A DNA stretch of 64,000 nucleotides from Actinomycetota bacterium (GTDB taxonomy: Bacteria > Actinomycetota > Acidimicrobiia > Acidimicrobiales > Ilumatobacteraceae), in assembly GCA_005788815.1 (NCBI GenBank), contig SYAZ01000068.1:1-64000 (forward strand). The letters run 5' to 3'. The position numbers were made by a program, and so were the translations under genes. The notes below the pieces were generated by a model. That model saw only the letters and a program-made list of their open reading frames with translations. It was not told the DNA's origin and ran no database searches. Below are positions 45,521 to 53,118 of this stretch, in pieces (positions within the stretch are counted from its first letter, which is position 1; the number at the start of each line of letters is the position of its first letter).

Positions 45521-45523
45521 CGT
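45518..45523 (+). promoter_or_regulatory. Putative -10 box (TAGCGT) of pgsA, leaderless type
   Basis: TAGCGT begins in the stop codon of the preceding gene and lies 7 bases before the pgsA ATG. It supports ATG 45531 over the longer frame from 45468. Confidence 0.42.
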
Positions 45524-45530
45524 TCTCACA

Positions 45531-46235
45531 ATGTTTGACGGTCGCTTTCGTGCACCAATCGAGAAGGCTGTTCGCCCAGTAGGTCAGTTACTTCGTCGAA
45601 CTGGAATGTCGCCGGACCATCTCACAATTCTCGGCATCCTCTTTGCAATTGCAGCCTCATTTGCCATCGCCCAGGGCGCACTTCGTGGAGGACTCATCTT
45701 GGTCATTCTTGCGGCCTTGCCCGACATGTTGGATGGAGCATTGGCAAAAGCATCTGGTTCGGCAAGTCAACGAGGAGCATTCTTTGACTCAGTTGTTGAT
45801 CGCGTTACTGATTCGCTGTTGTTTGGTGGTGTCGCGTGGTTTTATGCATCAGAAAAGAGCCCGCATCTTGCGCTTCTTCCCATGGCAATCATGGGCGTGT
45901 CCTCACTCATCTCGTATGAGCGGGCAAAGGCTGAGTCGCTCGGGCTCTATGCAAAGGGTGGACTCATGGAGCGTGCCGAGCGCATCATCGTCCTGTGTGT
46001 GGGCTTGCTGTTTGATTCATTGTTGACACCAATCTTGTGGGTGATGTTGGCTCTCACTGTCGCCACGGCCATTCAAAGATTTGTACAAGTGTGGCGTCAA
46101 GCAGAAGTGTCAACTACCACGAAACAAAAACGTGAGGTTCGCCAGGTTCGCCGGGTGGATAGACAAAGCATTCGCGCCTCGCGTCGTCAATTGTCGGTCG
46201 TATCGCGTCAGCGCCGTCGTCAACGCAATGGCTAG
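45531..46235 (+). CDS. pgsA: CDP-alcohol phosphatidyltransferase, probable phosphatidylinositol-phosphate synthase
   Basis: A 234-residue membrane enzyme that joins CDP-diacylglycerol with an alcohol phosphate, here probably inositol 1-phosphate. The family motif is complete: D65-x2-D68-G69, A72-K73, G82, D86, D90. About six membrane helices follow, and the C-terminus is very basic (RQLSVVSRQRRRQRNG). The substrate is inferred from its position between the HIT gene and patA/pimA, as in mycobacteria. It overlaps patA by 8 bases. Confidence 0.88.
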   Translation: MFDGRFRAPIEKAVRPVGQLLRRTGMSPDHLTILGILFAIAASFAIAQGALRGGLILVILAALPDMLDGALAKASGSASQRGAFFDSVVDRVTDSLLFGGVAWFYASEKSPHLALLPMAIMGVSSLISYERAKAESLGLYAKGGLMERAERIIVLCVGLLFDSLLTPILWVMLALTVATAIQRFVQVWRQAEVSTTTKQKREVRQVRRVDRQSIRASRRQLSVVSRQRRRQRNG

Positions 46236-47163
46236 TCCTTTCGACGAATTCAATGATGCTCTCACGGTCGGTGGATACCGACTCGGATCGCTGATTGCAC
46301 GGCTCACACCAGGGCCGGTGGCCCAAGGCGCAGTATCACTTTTGTCTCCTGGTATCGCATTGTCACTGCGTCAACGTCGTCTCATTATCGAACGTCACTT
46401 AAAGAGAGTCGACCCATCGTTATCTGGCCTCGCATTGCGCCGCGCGTCTCAACAAGCATTTGATAGTTACATGCGCTACTACACCGAAAGTTTTCGCTTG
46501 CCTACGTTGTCTCGCAAGCATGTGCTGCGAACATTTTCCTACGACGGTTATCAGCACATTCTGGAAGGCCTTGAAAAAGGCAAAGGCGTCATCGTTGCTT
46601 TGCCTCATCTTGGCGGTTGGGAATGGGCGGGCCGATGGATGTCTGAGATGGGTCATCGCATGACTGTGATTGTTGAACCACTTGAACCACCTGAGTTGTT
46701 TGATTGGTTTGTGAAACTGCGTAGTGACCTCGGAATGAATGTTGTTCCCCTTGGGCCAACAGCAGGTTCTGCAGTTCTTGCAGCGTTGGCGCGTAATGAG
46801 ATTGTGTGTTTGCTCTCAGACAGAGATATTCAAGGCAACGGAGTAGAAGTGGAGTTCTTCGGCGAGCAAACCACATTGCCAGCTGGTCCTGCCATGCTGG
46901 GTATTCGTTCAGGTGCAGTTGTTGTTCCCACTGCGGTGTACTTCACAAAGTCGGTCGATGGTCATCATTGTGTGGTGCGCCCGCCCTTATCGCTTGAACG
47001 CACAGGCGGTCTACGTGAAGCTGTTGCAGCAGGCACGCAAGCATTGGCCCATGAACTCGAAGGATTGATCCGTAGAGCACCAGAACAGTGGCATTTGTTT
47101 CAGCCCAATTGGCCGAGTGATCCGGGGTTCGCAGAAATGCGCAAGGCGTCTAGCGCTGAATAA
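46228..47163 (+). CDS. patA: Phosphatidylinositol mannoside acyltransferase (PatA-like)
   Basis: A 311-residue lauroyl/palmitoyl acyltransferase-family enzyme (LpxL/PatA group) that acylates mannose of PIM lipids. The catalytic motif is H127-L-G-G-W-E132 (HLGGWEWAG), followed by LLSDRDIQGNGVEVEFFGE and QWHLFQPNWP. The frame is open from 46081, but ATG 46228 matches the family start and overlaps pgsA. Its end overlaps the convergent arsR by 14 bases. In mycobacteria pimA follows directly; here it is displaced by about 2.8 kb. Confidence 0.88.
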   Translation: MASPFDEFNDALTVGGYRLGSLIARLTPGPVAQGAVSLLSPGIALSLRQRRLIIERHLKRVDPSLSGLALRRASQQAFDSYMRYYTESFRLPTLSRKHVLRTFSYDGYQHILEGLEKGKGVIVALPHLGGWEWAGRWMSEMGHRMTVIVEPLEPPELFDWFVKLRSDLGMNVVPLGPTAGSAVLAALARNEIVCLLSDRDIQGNGVEVEFFGEQTTLPAGPAMLGIRSGAVVVPTAVYFTKSVDGHHCVVRPPLSLERTGGLREAVAAGTQALAHELEGLIRRAPEQWHLFQPNWPSDPGFAEMRKASSAE

Positions 47164-47467
47164 AAGCCTGAGCTCTGCTCAGCGATTCTTCTACTACCGA
47201 GTACCACAACCATGTTCCTTCGCGTCGTGCTTGTACGAGTCCGGCTTCTCTCAGCACCTTTAAGTGATGGCTAATTGTGGGTTGGCTTCGTTCTAGTGGT
47301 CCTGTGAGGTCGCAAGAACACACTCCAGTGCTGCCCGCACGATGAACGAGATCGAAGAGTCGCAAACGAACAGGGTCTGAGAGTGCCGCAAAGACAGGGG
47401 CAAGAAGCGCAGATTGCTGATCGGTGAGTGGTCGACGTGTCAGCGGGAGAGAACGGGCGACAGGCAT
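47150..47467 (-). CDS. arsR: ArsR-family arsenic-responsive repressor
   Basis: A 105-residue winged-helix repressor. The sensor motif GVCSCDLTGPLERSQPTISHH carries two vicinal-type Cys (C-x-C) in the position of the E. coli ArsR arsenite site; the third Cys of that site is missing. FAALSDPVRLRLFDLV is the family start. ATG 47467 is preferred, with ATG 47482 adding five residues. It is divergent from the arsI gene, with two inverted repeats between them. The 3' end overlaps patA. Confidence 0.9.
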   Translation of the reverse strand: MPVARSLPLTRRPLTDQQSALLAPVFAALSDPVRLRLFDLVHRAGSTGVCSCDLTGPLERSQPTISHHLKVLREAGLVQARREGTWLWYSVVEESLSRAQAFIQR

Positions 47468-47489
47468 GGCTTCATAATACATTGATGAT

Positions 47490-47520
47490 TGTCAATGTGT
47501 TGTATATTGACAGTTGTCAA
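47490..47520. promoter_or_regulatory. Probable ArsR operator with nested inverted repeats
   Basis: TGTCAAT 47490-47496 and ATTGACA 47506-47512 form a perfect dyad with a 9-base spacer; TTGACA 47507-47512 and TGTCAA 47515-47520 form a second, with a 2-base spacer. TATATT at 47503-47508 may be the -10 of arsI and lies inside the dyad. Binding would control both the divergent arsR and the arsI-aqp-arsC genes. Confidence 0.62.
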
Positions 47521-47551
47521 AGTATGCATCGGCATACGCAAGGAGTATTTC

Positions 47552-47998
47552 GTGTCTCGTGTTCAGTTAGCCCTCAATGTTTCTAATATCGATGAAGCTA
47601 TTGCGTACTACTCAAAAATGTTCGGAGTAGGTCCAGCCAAAGTGCGCGAAGGATACGCAAACTTTGCAATTGCAGATCCACCACTCAAATTGGTTCTCAT
47701 TGAAGGTCACGGGGAAGCGGGCACTTTGAATCATGTTGGTGTGGAACTGGAAGACACTCAAGCCGTCGCAGACAAAATCACGCACGCACAAAATGTTGGC
47801 CTTCCGATTGAGGTGCAGGAAAGCACCACATGCTGTTTCGCTGTTCAAGACAAAGTGTGGGTGAAAGGCGGCGAACTTGCATGGGAGTGGTACACGGTCC
47901 TTGCAGATGCCCCTAGTGACACGTCGCTTGCTCCAATGCCCATCATGCTCGGCGTGCCAAACACCGTTAGTTGTTGTGGACCAGAGGGTTGCGACTAG
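47552..47998 (+). CDS. arsI: ArsI/CadI-type carbon-arsenic lyase
   Basis: A 148-residue vicinal-oxygen-chelate dioxygenase. ArsI cleaves the C-As bond of trivalent methylarsenicals and uses a cysteine pair to bind them, seen here as Cys94-Cys95 in STTCCFAVQDKVWV. Iron ligands would be Gln5, His61 and Glu112. The close relative CadI of mycobacteria is cadmium-induced, so a cadmium or arsenic response cannot be separated by sequence. AGGAG at 47541-47545 fixes the GTG start at 47552; the longer frame from 47489 runs through the operator. Confidence 0.88.
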   Translation: MSRVQLALNVSNIDEAIAYYSKMFGVGPAKVREGYANFAIADPPLKLVLIEGHGEAGTLNHVGVELEDTQAVADKITHAQNVGLPIEVQESTTCCFAVQDKVWVKGGELAWEWYTVLADAPSDTSLAPMPIMLGVPNTVSCCGPEGCD

Positions 47999-48000
47999 TC

Positions 48001-48657
48001 ATGAACCGTCGAGTACTTGCTGAGTTTCTCGGCACGGCATTGCTAGTGATGGCAGTTGTTGGGTCTGGCATCATGGCTCAAACGATGACAAAAGATATTG
48101 GTCTTCAGTTGCTGGCAAATGCCGTAGCAACAGGTGGGGCCCTGTTTGGATTGATCACCATCTTTGGCCCTATCTCTGGCGCCTCTTTTAATCCCGTTGT
48201 TTCCCTCGTTGATTTCTTTATTGAGAAGACATCGTCACCGTTGCAGCTTGGGCTTGACATCGTGTCTCAAGTTCTTGGAGCGATTGTTGGTTGCATCATT
48301 GCAAACATCATGTTCGCCCATCCGTACATCGAAATCTCTCAGAAGATTCGAACTGGTGGGCCAACCTGGTTCTCTGAAGTGGTAGCAACTGTTGGATTAT
48401 TGCTCGTGATCTGGGGTGGCATTCGTGCAAAGGCCAATGTGGCAGCGCTGGTAGCAGCGTGGATCACTGGTGCATATTGGTTTACATCGTCCACCAGTGT
48501 TGCTAACCCTGCTGTTGGTATCGGCCGAATGTTCTCCGATTCATTTGCGGGCATTGCTCCAGAGTCCATGCCAATGTTTGCACTAATGCAGGTAATCGGT
48601 GGAGTTGTGGCTGCTGTCATAATCCGCACGTTGTGGCCAGCAAAGCTCTCCGCATGA
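48001..48657 (+). CDS. MIP-family channel (aquaglyceroporin), probable arsenite exit
   Basis: A 218-residue six-helix channel. The two pore motifs are N64-P-V and N169-P-A, with Arg176 in the selectivity-filter position; the first NPA is altered. Its place between arsI and arsC recalls AqpS of Sinorhizobium, where a channel replaces an arsenite pump and lets arsenite leave down its gradient. No ArsB or Acr3 pump is present in the cassette. ATG 48001 follows the arsI stop by 2 bases; the longer frame from 47971 lies in arsI. Its stop overlaps the arsC ATG. Confidence 0.87.
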   Translation: MNRRVLAEFLGTALLVMAVVGSGIMAQTMTKDIGLQLLANAVATGGALFGLITIFGPISGASFNPVVSLVDFFIEKTSSPLQLGLDIVSQVLGAIVGCIIANIMFAHPYIEISQKIRTGGPTWFSEVVATVGLLLVIWGGIRAKANVAALVAAWITGAYWFTSSTSVANPAVGIGRMFSDSFAGIAPESMPMFALMQVIGGVVAAVIIRTLWPAKLSA

Positions 48658-49040
48658 GTGGCATTCTTTTTCTCTGCATACACAATGCGGGCCGTTCGCA
48701 GATGGCAGCAGGTTTTGCTCGCGAATTATCTGGCGGCGCGGTAACAATCTTGTCGGGTGGCTCTGAACCAGCTGATTCTGTAAATCCTGTTGCAGTGGAA
48801 GTGATGAACGAAGTCGGAATCGACATTTCGTCGTTTGTCCCCCAGAAGTACAACGATGAGTTGCTTCACGCCGTTGATGTGGTTGTCACCATGGGTTGTG
48901 GCGACACATGCCCATACATACCGGGCAAGAAATACATTGATTGGCCACTTGATGATCCAAAGGGTCAGCCTCTAGACGTCGTGCGACGCATCAGGGATGA
49001 AATCAAACAGAATGTGTCTGACTTGTTGTCTCAGTTATAG
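48654..49040 (+). CDS. arsC: Arsenate reductase ArsC (LMW phosphatase fold)
   Basis: A 128-residue enzyme reducing arsenate to arsenite. The P-loop is C8-I-H-N-A-G-R14-S, with C82-G-D-T-C86-P and DWPLDDP further on. This form resembles actinobacterial ArsC enzymes coupled to mycothiol and mycoredoxin; a thioredoxin-type Cys relay through C82/C86 is possible too. The mshC-like gene in this window makes mycothiol supply plausible. ATG 48654 overlaps the channel stop. The last 10 bases overlap the convergent luciferase-like gene. Confidence 0.9.
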   Translation: MSGILFLCIHNAGRSQMAAGFARELSGGAVTILSGGSEPADSVNPVAVEVMNEVGIDISSFVPQKYNDELLHAVDVVVTMGCGDTCPYIPGKKYIDWPLDDPKGQPLDVVRRIRDEIKQNVSDLLSQL

Positions 49041-49945
49041 ACATCAAACAGTTCGTTGATGGCCTTTACTTGGCCACCAGATGTTGAAGACATCACGGCA
49101 ATAGGCATAACGCCAACATTGGCCCATTCTTCAAATCTTTCCCGCACTAATGAAGCTGGTCCGCTTATTGTGTTGTCATCTAGCCATTTGTTTGTCATCA
49201 GCGATGGAAGTTTGTCTTTGTCGCCAGCGGCCAATGCTGATTCGATTGCGGTCATCTCTTCTTCGTAACCAGCTGCTCGCCAATAATTGCGATAGTTGGG
49301 AAGAGACACATAACCGGTCAATGTGCGGCGATTGATTGCGCGCGCTGCCTCAATGTCTTCATCAATCACAGTTGGGATCATGTTTGAGAGAAAGAAGTCA
49401 TCACGTCGTGCACTAGAAACTTCGTCGAGTTGCTTGCTCATATGACTGAGTGATGCGTTTGCCCAGATAGCGCCTTCAGCAACTTCTGTTGCCAATTGCA
49501 GCATCTTGTTGCGCAATGTCGCAAGATAAATGGGAGGCAAGGCTCCGCCAAAGCGTTCGTTTGCTCGCATTGTCTCTACATAATCTGCAATGTCAGATAA
49601 TGGCTTTCCTGTTGAAACACCAAGACGTTGTGTCACTGGACCGTGACTGACGCCAATACCGAAACGAAAACGACCCTGGGACATTTCATGAATATGAGAT
49701 GCGGTGTTCGATGCCTCCACTGGATGGCTGTAATAGATGGGTTGAATGGAAGTCCAATATTGGATGCTGCGTGTTGCATGAGCCAGAGAGACGCACAAAC
49801 CCATGGTGCCACCGAGGCTTGGGCATGCAAGACCATAAAGGCCCCGATTCTCGGCTTCCACAGCCAAGTCAAGAATTGCCTGGCGTTTTGTGGGTGATGC
49901 CACGATGGAAAGGGCGGGACGGAAAGAAGAATCAACCTGAAGCAT
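49031..49945 (-). CDS. Luciferase-like (LLM class) flavin/F420-dependent oxidoreductase
   Basis: A 304-residue TIM-barrel oxidoreductase. GRFRFGIGVSHGPVTQRLG is the characteristic cofactor-binding loop, and SGPASLVRERFEEWANVGV the C-terminal landmark. Either FMN or F420 could be used; the npdG gene shows F420 in the cell, and actinobacterial members often use it. ATG 49945 is chosen because TACGGT precedes it by 6 bases; the frame is open to 50245 antisense to pimA. Its substrate is unknown, and a link with arsenic is only positional. Confidence 0.82.
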   Translation of the reverse strand: MLQVDSSFRPALSIVASPTKRQAILDLAVEAENRGLYGLACPSLGGTMGLCVSLAHATRSIQYWTSIQPIYYSHPVEASNTASHIHEMSQGRFRFGIGVSHGPVTQRLGVSTGKPLSDIADYVETMRANERFGGALPPIYLATLRNKMLQLATEVAEGAIWANASLSHMSKQLDEVSSARRDDFFLSNMIPTVIDEDIEAARAINRRTLTGYVSLPNYRNYWRAAGYEEEMTAIESALAAGDKDKLPSLMTNKWLDDNTISGPASLVRERFEEWANVGVMPIAVMSSTSGGQVKAINELFDVYN

Positions 49946-49950
49946 TCCGA

Positions 49951-49957
49951 TACCGTA
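49951..49957. promoter_or_regulatory. Symmetric -10 box TACCGTA shared by pimA and the LLM gene
   Basis: On the plus strand TACCGT (49951-49956) is 7 bases before the pimA ATG at 49964. On the minus strand TACGGT (49957-49952) is 6 bases before the LLM ATG at 49945. The start codons are only 18 bases apart. One box could therefore drive two opposite, leaderless transcripts. Confidence 0.55.
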
Positions 49958-49963
49958 GTACCC

Positions 49964-51130
49964 ATGTTGCGTATTGGAATGGTGAGCCCGTACAGCCTCA
50001 CAATTCCTGGGGGAGTCCAGCAGCAAGTATTGGGCCTTGCCCGCAGTCTGCGCGCCATGGGCCATGAGGTGCGAGTGCTGGGGCCATGCGATGGGCCACC
50101 ACCCGACCCTTTTGTGACGCCGCTCGGAAATAGCTTGCCGACCGTGGCTAACGGTTCCATTGCGCCCCTTGCGCCGGATGCTTCGGCGGCGCTTCGCACT
50201 ATCCGTGCATTGAATGACGAAGCCTTTGATGTGTTGCACGTGCATGAGCCGCTGGTCCCTGGCCCGTCGTTGACAGCGCTACTAGTCAAAATGGCACCCG
50301 TTGTTGCCACGTTTCATTCAGCTGGAGAGTCGGCTGCCTATCGAACTTTTTCCCGTCAGTTGAAATGGATTGCATCTCGCATCGATATCCGTGTTGCTGT
50401 GTCGAAAGATGCAGTGGAGCTTGCGCAGCGATACATCGGTGGAGAGTACGAAGTGCTATTCAACGGAATTGAATTGTCACGATTCGCTGGCACAACCCCG
50501 GTGGAAAAAGAGAATGCAATTTTCTTCATTGGTCGTCACGAGCCGCGCAAAGGTCTCAGTGTGTTGTTGGAAGCGATGGCGCTACTTCCCGGTGACGTTC
50601 ACTTGTGGGTTGCATCTGATGGTCCAGAAACCGAAGAACTGAAACGTCGATTTTCCGCAGATTCGCGAATTGATTGGCTCGGTCGAATCGACGATGCTGA
50701 AAAGTATGAACGCCTTCGCCGAGCATCATTGTTTTGTGCACCGTCACTGCGCGGAGAATCCTTTGGCGTGGTGTTGCTTGAGGCGATGGCCGCAGGGACT
50801 CCCGTTGTAGCTAGCGATATTGATGGGTATCGAAATGTTGCGACCGATGCAGAGACGGCTGTTCTTGTTGAGCCCGGCAATGTGCAGGCATTGGCATCAT
50901 CGATGGCGCGAGTCATTGCTGATTCTCGCTTGTCGGAATCTTTGATTTCTTCGGGTCTCGCACATGCTCAGTCATTTTCGATGGATGCTTTAGCCGTGAA
51001 ATACGTTGCAATGTATGAGCGGGCTCTTCATATGGAGGCAACAAACATCACCACTATTACTGTGCCCCGTATGCTGAAAAGGTTCGAAGGCAGATTCCTG
51101 CGTCAATCTCGACTGAACGGAAAAAAGTAA
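49964..51130 (+). CDS. pimA: Phosphatidyl-myo-inositol mannosyltransferase PimA-like (GT4)
   Basis: A 388-residue GT4 glycosyltransferase expected to add the first mannose to phosphatidylinositol from GDP-mannose. The N-terminal domain has SLTIPGGVQQQVLGLARSL and LHVHEPLVPGPS; the C-terminal GDP-mannose site has GRHEPRKGLSVLLEAM and ESFGVVLLEAMAAGTPVV. The last 30 residues are basic. Assignment to PimA relies on resemblance plus its place after pgsA-patA, now interrupted by the arsenic cassette. A related GT4 enzyme of other function is possible. Confidence 0.85.
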   Translation: MLRIGMVSPYSLTIPGGVQQQVLGLARSLRAMGHEVRVLGPCDGPPPDPFVTPLGNSLPTVANGSIAPLAPDASAALRTIRALNDEAFDVLHVHEPLVPGPSLTALLVKMAPVVATFHSAGESAAYRTFSRQLKWIASRIDIRVAVSKDAVELAQRYIGGEYEVLFNGIELSRFAGTTPVEKENAIFFIGRHEPRKGLSVLLEAMALLPGDVHLWVASDGPETEELKRRFSADSRIDWLGRIDDAEKYERLRRASLFCAPSLRGESFGVVLLEAMAAGTPVVASDIDGYRNVATDAETAVLVEPGNVQALASSMARVIADSRLSESLISSGLAHAQSFSMDALAVKYVAMYERALHMEATNITTITVPRMLKRFEGRFLRQSRLNGKK

Positions 51131-51160
51131 CTGCGCCATGAAGTCGCAACGAAAGGTCAT

Positions 51161-51979
51161 ATGAATCAGCAACAATGGATTCCTCTTGAGAGGTCAACTG
51201 CTACAAACGTGCGCCATATCGCCACTATCTCTGCAGTGATGCATCTTGTGGTGGTTGTCGTATTCACACTGATCGGGGTTCTTGTCGGTCAGTTGTTCGT
51301 TGGTATCGCAATCGGTGTGGCAGCAGGTGCATTTTTGGTTCGTTCCATTCGTCGTGGAGCCGAACAAAAAGTCCTGGACAGTCTTGGCGGGGAACCAGCC
51401 TCTGAAACAGAGCACGCTCGATTGTTCAATGTGGTTGATGGGCTGTGTGTCGTAGGTGGAGATCAACGGCCCGTGTTGCGAGTCGTAGACGCCGGTTTTC
51501 CTATTGCATTGATTGTCGCCATGCCTGGTTCTGCCGGAACCATCGTCGTGTCTTCCGGATTTGTTTCTCTCATGGGTCGAATTGAAACCGAGTCTGTTGT
51601 GGCCCATCTCATGGCTCGATTGCGTTCGGGCGATATTTCGCTCACTACGTATCTCATGTCGTTATCTCAATTGCTCGGTCGCATCGGTCTCGGATCGCTC
51701 GCGTGTTACATCGTGGCGAAAACAACTGATGAACGCTCTGTATTGGTGGCAGACATTGCTGCCTGTCAAGCAACGCGCTATCCGCCAGGGTTGATTTCTG
51801 CGTTAGAGATTGTGGTTGATCATTCCCAAGAGACATTGCACAGGCTGGGGGCGCGTCCGTTGTGGTTTGCAACTCCTCATGGATCGCGCAATGACACCAC
51901 TCGGGAAGCTGGGCTATCTAGTCTTGGGTTTGAGCGCCCATCTCTCGATGAGCGAATCGCCCTTTTAAAGGAAATCTAA
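51161..51979 (+). CDS. M48-like membrane protein with lost protease motif
   Basis: A 272-residue protein with two membrane helices (about residues 22-45 and 47-60) and a soluble domain arranged like an M48 peptidase. TIVVSSGFVSLMGRIETESVVAHL corresponds to the helix that normally carries HExxH, but here reads H149-L-M-A-R153. The later ERSVLVADIAACQA matches the M48 third-ligand region without the expected Glu before Ala-Asp. It should be unable to bind zinc in the usual way, so it is probably a pseudoprotease. It follows pimA by 30 bases and precedes DUF3048 by one base. Confidence 0.72.
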   Translation: MNQQQWIPLERSTATNVRHIATISAVMHLVVVVVFTLIGVLVGQLFVGIAIGVAAGAFLVRSIRRGAEQKVLDSLGGEPASETEHARLFNVVDGLCVVGGDQRPVLRVVDAGFPIALIVAMPGSAGTIVVSSGFVSLMGRIETESVVAHLMARLRSGDISLTTYLMSLSQLLGRIGLGSLACYIVAKTTDERSVLVADIAACQATRYPPGLISALEIVVDHSQETLHRLGARPLWFATPHGSRNDTTREAGLSSLGFERPSLDERIALLKEI

Positions 51980-51980
51980 A

Positions 51981-53066
51981 TTGAACAGTTCACGCCGTTT
52001 CTTCACACGTCTTGCAGCCGGAGCAATTGTGCTGTCTGTTGTTGCCTCTTGTGGGGGCGGTGGAAGTAGCTCAACAGCGGACACCAATCCAGACGGCACT
52101 CCGGTAGATACAACATCGTCGCTAGGTCCAGTGTTTCCGCTTTTGGGAACGCCAGTCACTGACACTGCCGCCGCATCGAGGGTTGCACTTGCCGCCAAGA
52201 TCGACAACCACCCAAACGCGCGTCCACAAGCAGGCCTTAATAAAGCAGACATTGTGTTTGAAGAGAATGTTGAGTCACTCACACGCTTTGCAGCTGTCTT
52301 CCAAAGTCAGGGGAGCGATCCAGTGGGGCCGCTGCGCAGTGGTCGAACTCAAGACATTGACATCCTTGGTGCTTACAACAAGCCGTTGTTTGCATGGAGT
52401 GGTGGCAACTATCGCGTGACAAAAGCAATTAACGCAAGTGACCTTGTCAATGTTGGGTACTCAGCATCTCGTGGCAAGGGTGGCTATTACCGAGCCAAGG
52501 ATAAAAAAGCTCCGTATAACTTGTTTGCAAAGACTTCAGATCTTTGGAAGCTTGCTCCCGAGGGCTCTGGTCCACCGCAACAACAATTTACGTATCGCTC
52601 CGAGAGTGATGCTAAGCCTGCAACTTCTGTTGCTGTCGATGGCGCAAAAGTTTCGATGTACAACGTCAAGGTGTATTGGAAATGGGATGCAGCAAGTGGA
52701 AACTTCTTGCGGTCAAGCGAGAACGTAAAGCGAGTTCTAGAGCCGCACATGACCGATGACGGACAAGTCAACACTAAAAATGTTGTTGTCTTGTATGTCA
52801 CATACATTCGCAGCAAGGCCGATCGAAAGAGCCCTCACGCTGTGACAACTGGCGATGGCACCGGGTATGTCATGACCGACGGTGGTCTAATTCCCATCAC
52901 TTGGACACGTGCCGCACGCACCGACCCCTTCATTTTCAAGGATGCCAACGGTGCAGTCGTACGGTTGACCCCAGGTCGCACCTGGGTGGAATTGGCGTGG
53001 AAGAACTCTCTGGCTCAAGTTGATCCAGGCGTCGACCCAGCCAAAGTGGCATGGCCTGTTGTTTAG
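51981..53066 (+). CDS. DUF3048 (YerB-like) lipoprotein
   Basis: A 361-residue exported protein. The N-terminus has a basic patch, a hydrophobic segment and the lipobox VVAS-C, after which Gly/Ser-rich sequence forms a tether. The mature part has DUF3048 features: AAKIDNHPNARPQAGLNKAD, SDPVGPLRSGRTQDIDIL and the later GRTWVELAW. It would be processed by LspA, whose gene is in this window. Biochemical role unknown. TTG 51981 is the start, preceded by AAAGGAAAT, one base after the M48-like gene. Confidence 0.85.
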   Translation: MNSSRRFFTRLAAGAIVLSVVASCGGGGSSSTADTNPDGTPVDTTSSLGPVFPLLGTPVTDTAAASRVALAAKIDNHPNARPQAGLNKADIVFEENVESLTRFAAVFQSQGSDPVGPLRSGRTQDIDILGAYNKPLFAWSGGNYRVTKAINASDLVNVGYSASRGKGGYYRAKDKKAPYNLFAKTSDLWKLAPEGSGPPQQQFTYRSESDAKPATSVAVDGAKVSMYNVKVYWKWDAASGNFLRSSENVKRVLEPHMTDDGQVNTKNVVVLYVTYIRSKADRKSPHAVTTGDGTGYVMTDGGLIPITWTRAARTDPFIFKDANGAVVRLTPGRTWVELAWKNSLAQVDPGVDPAKVAWPVV

Positions 53067-53105
53067 TCACACTTATTTGGGCGGGGCTTGACCCTGTCAC
53101 CTAGA

Positions 53106-53111
53106 TACCAT
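53106..53111 (+). promoter_or_regulatory. Putative -10 box (TACCAT) of pdxS, leaderless type
   Basis: TACCAT lies 7 bases before the pdxS ATG with no Shine-Dalgarno sequence. The remainder of the 52-base gap after the DUF3048 gene is featureless. Confidence 0.45.
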
Positions 53112-53118
53112 TGGGCGC

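Noticed and set aside
49633-50310. A minus-strand open frame overlapping the pimA start
   Set aside because: It is out of frame with the LLM gene and shows no family resemblance.
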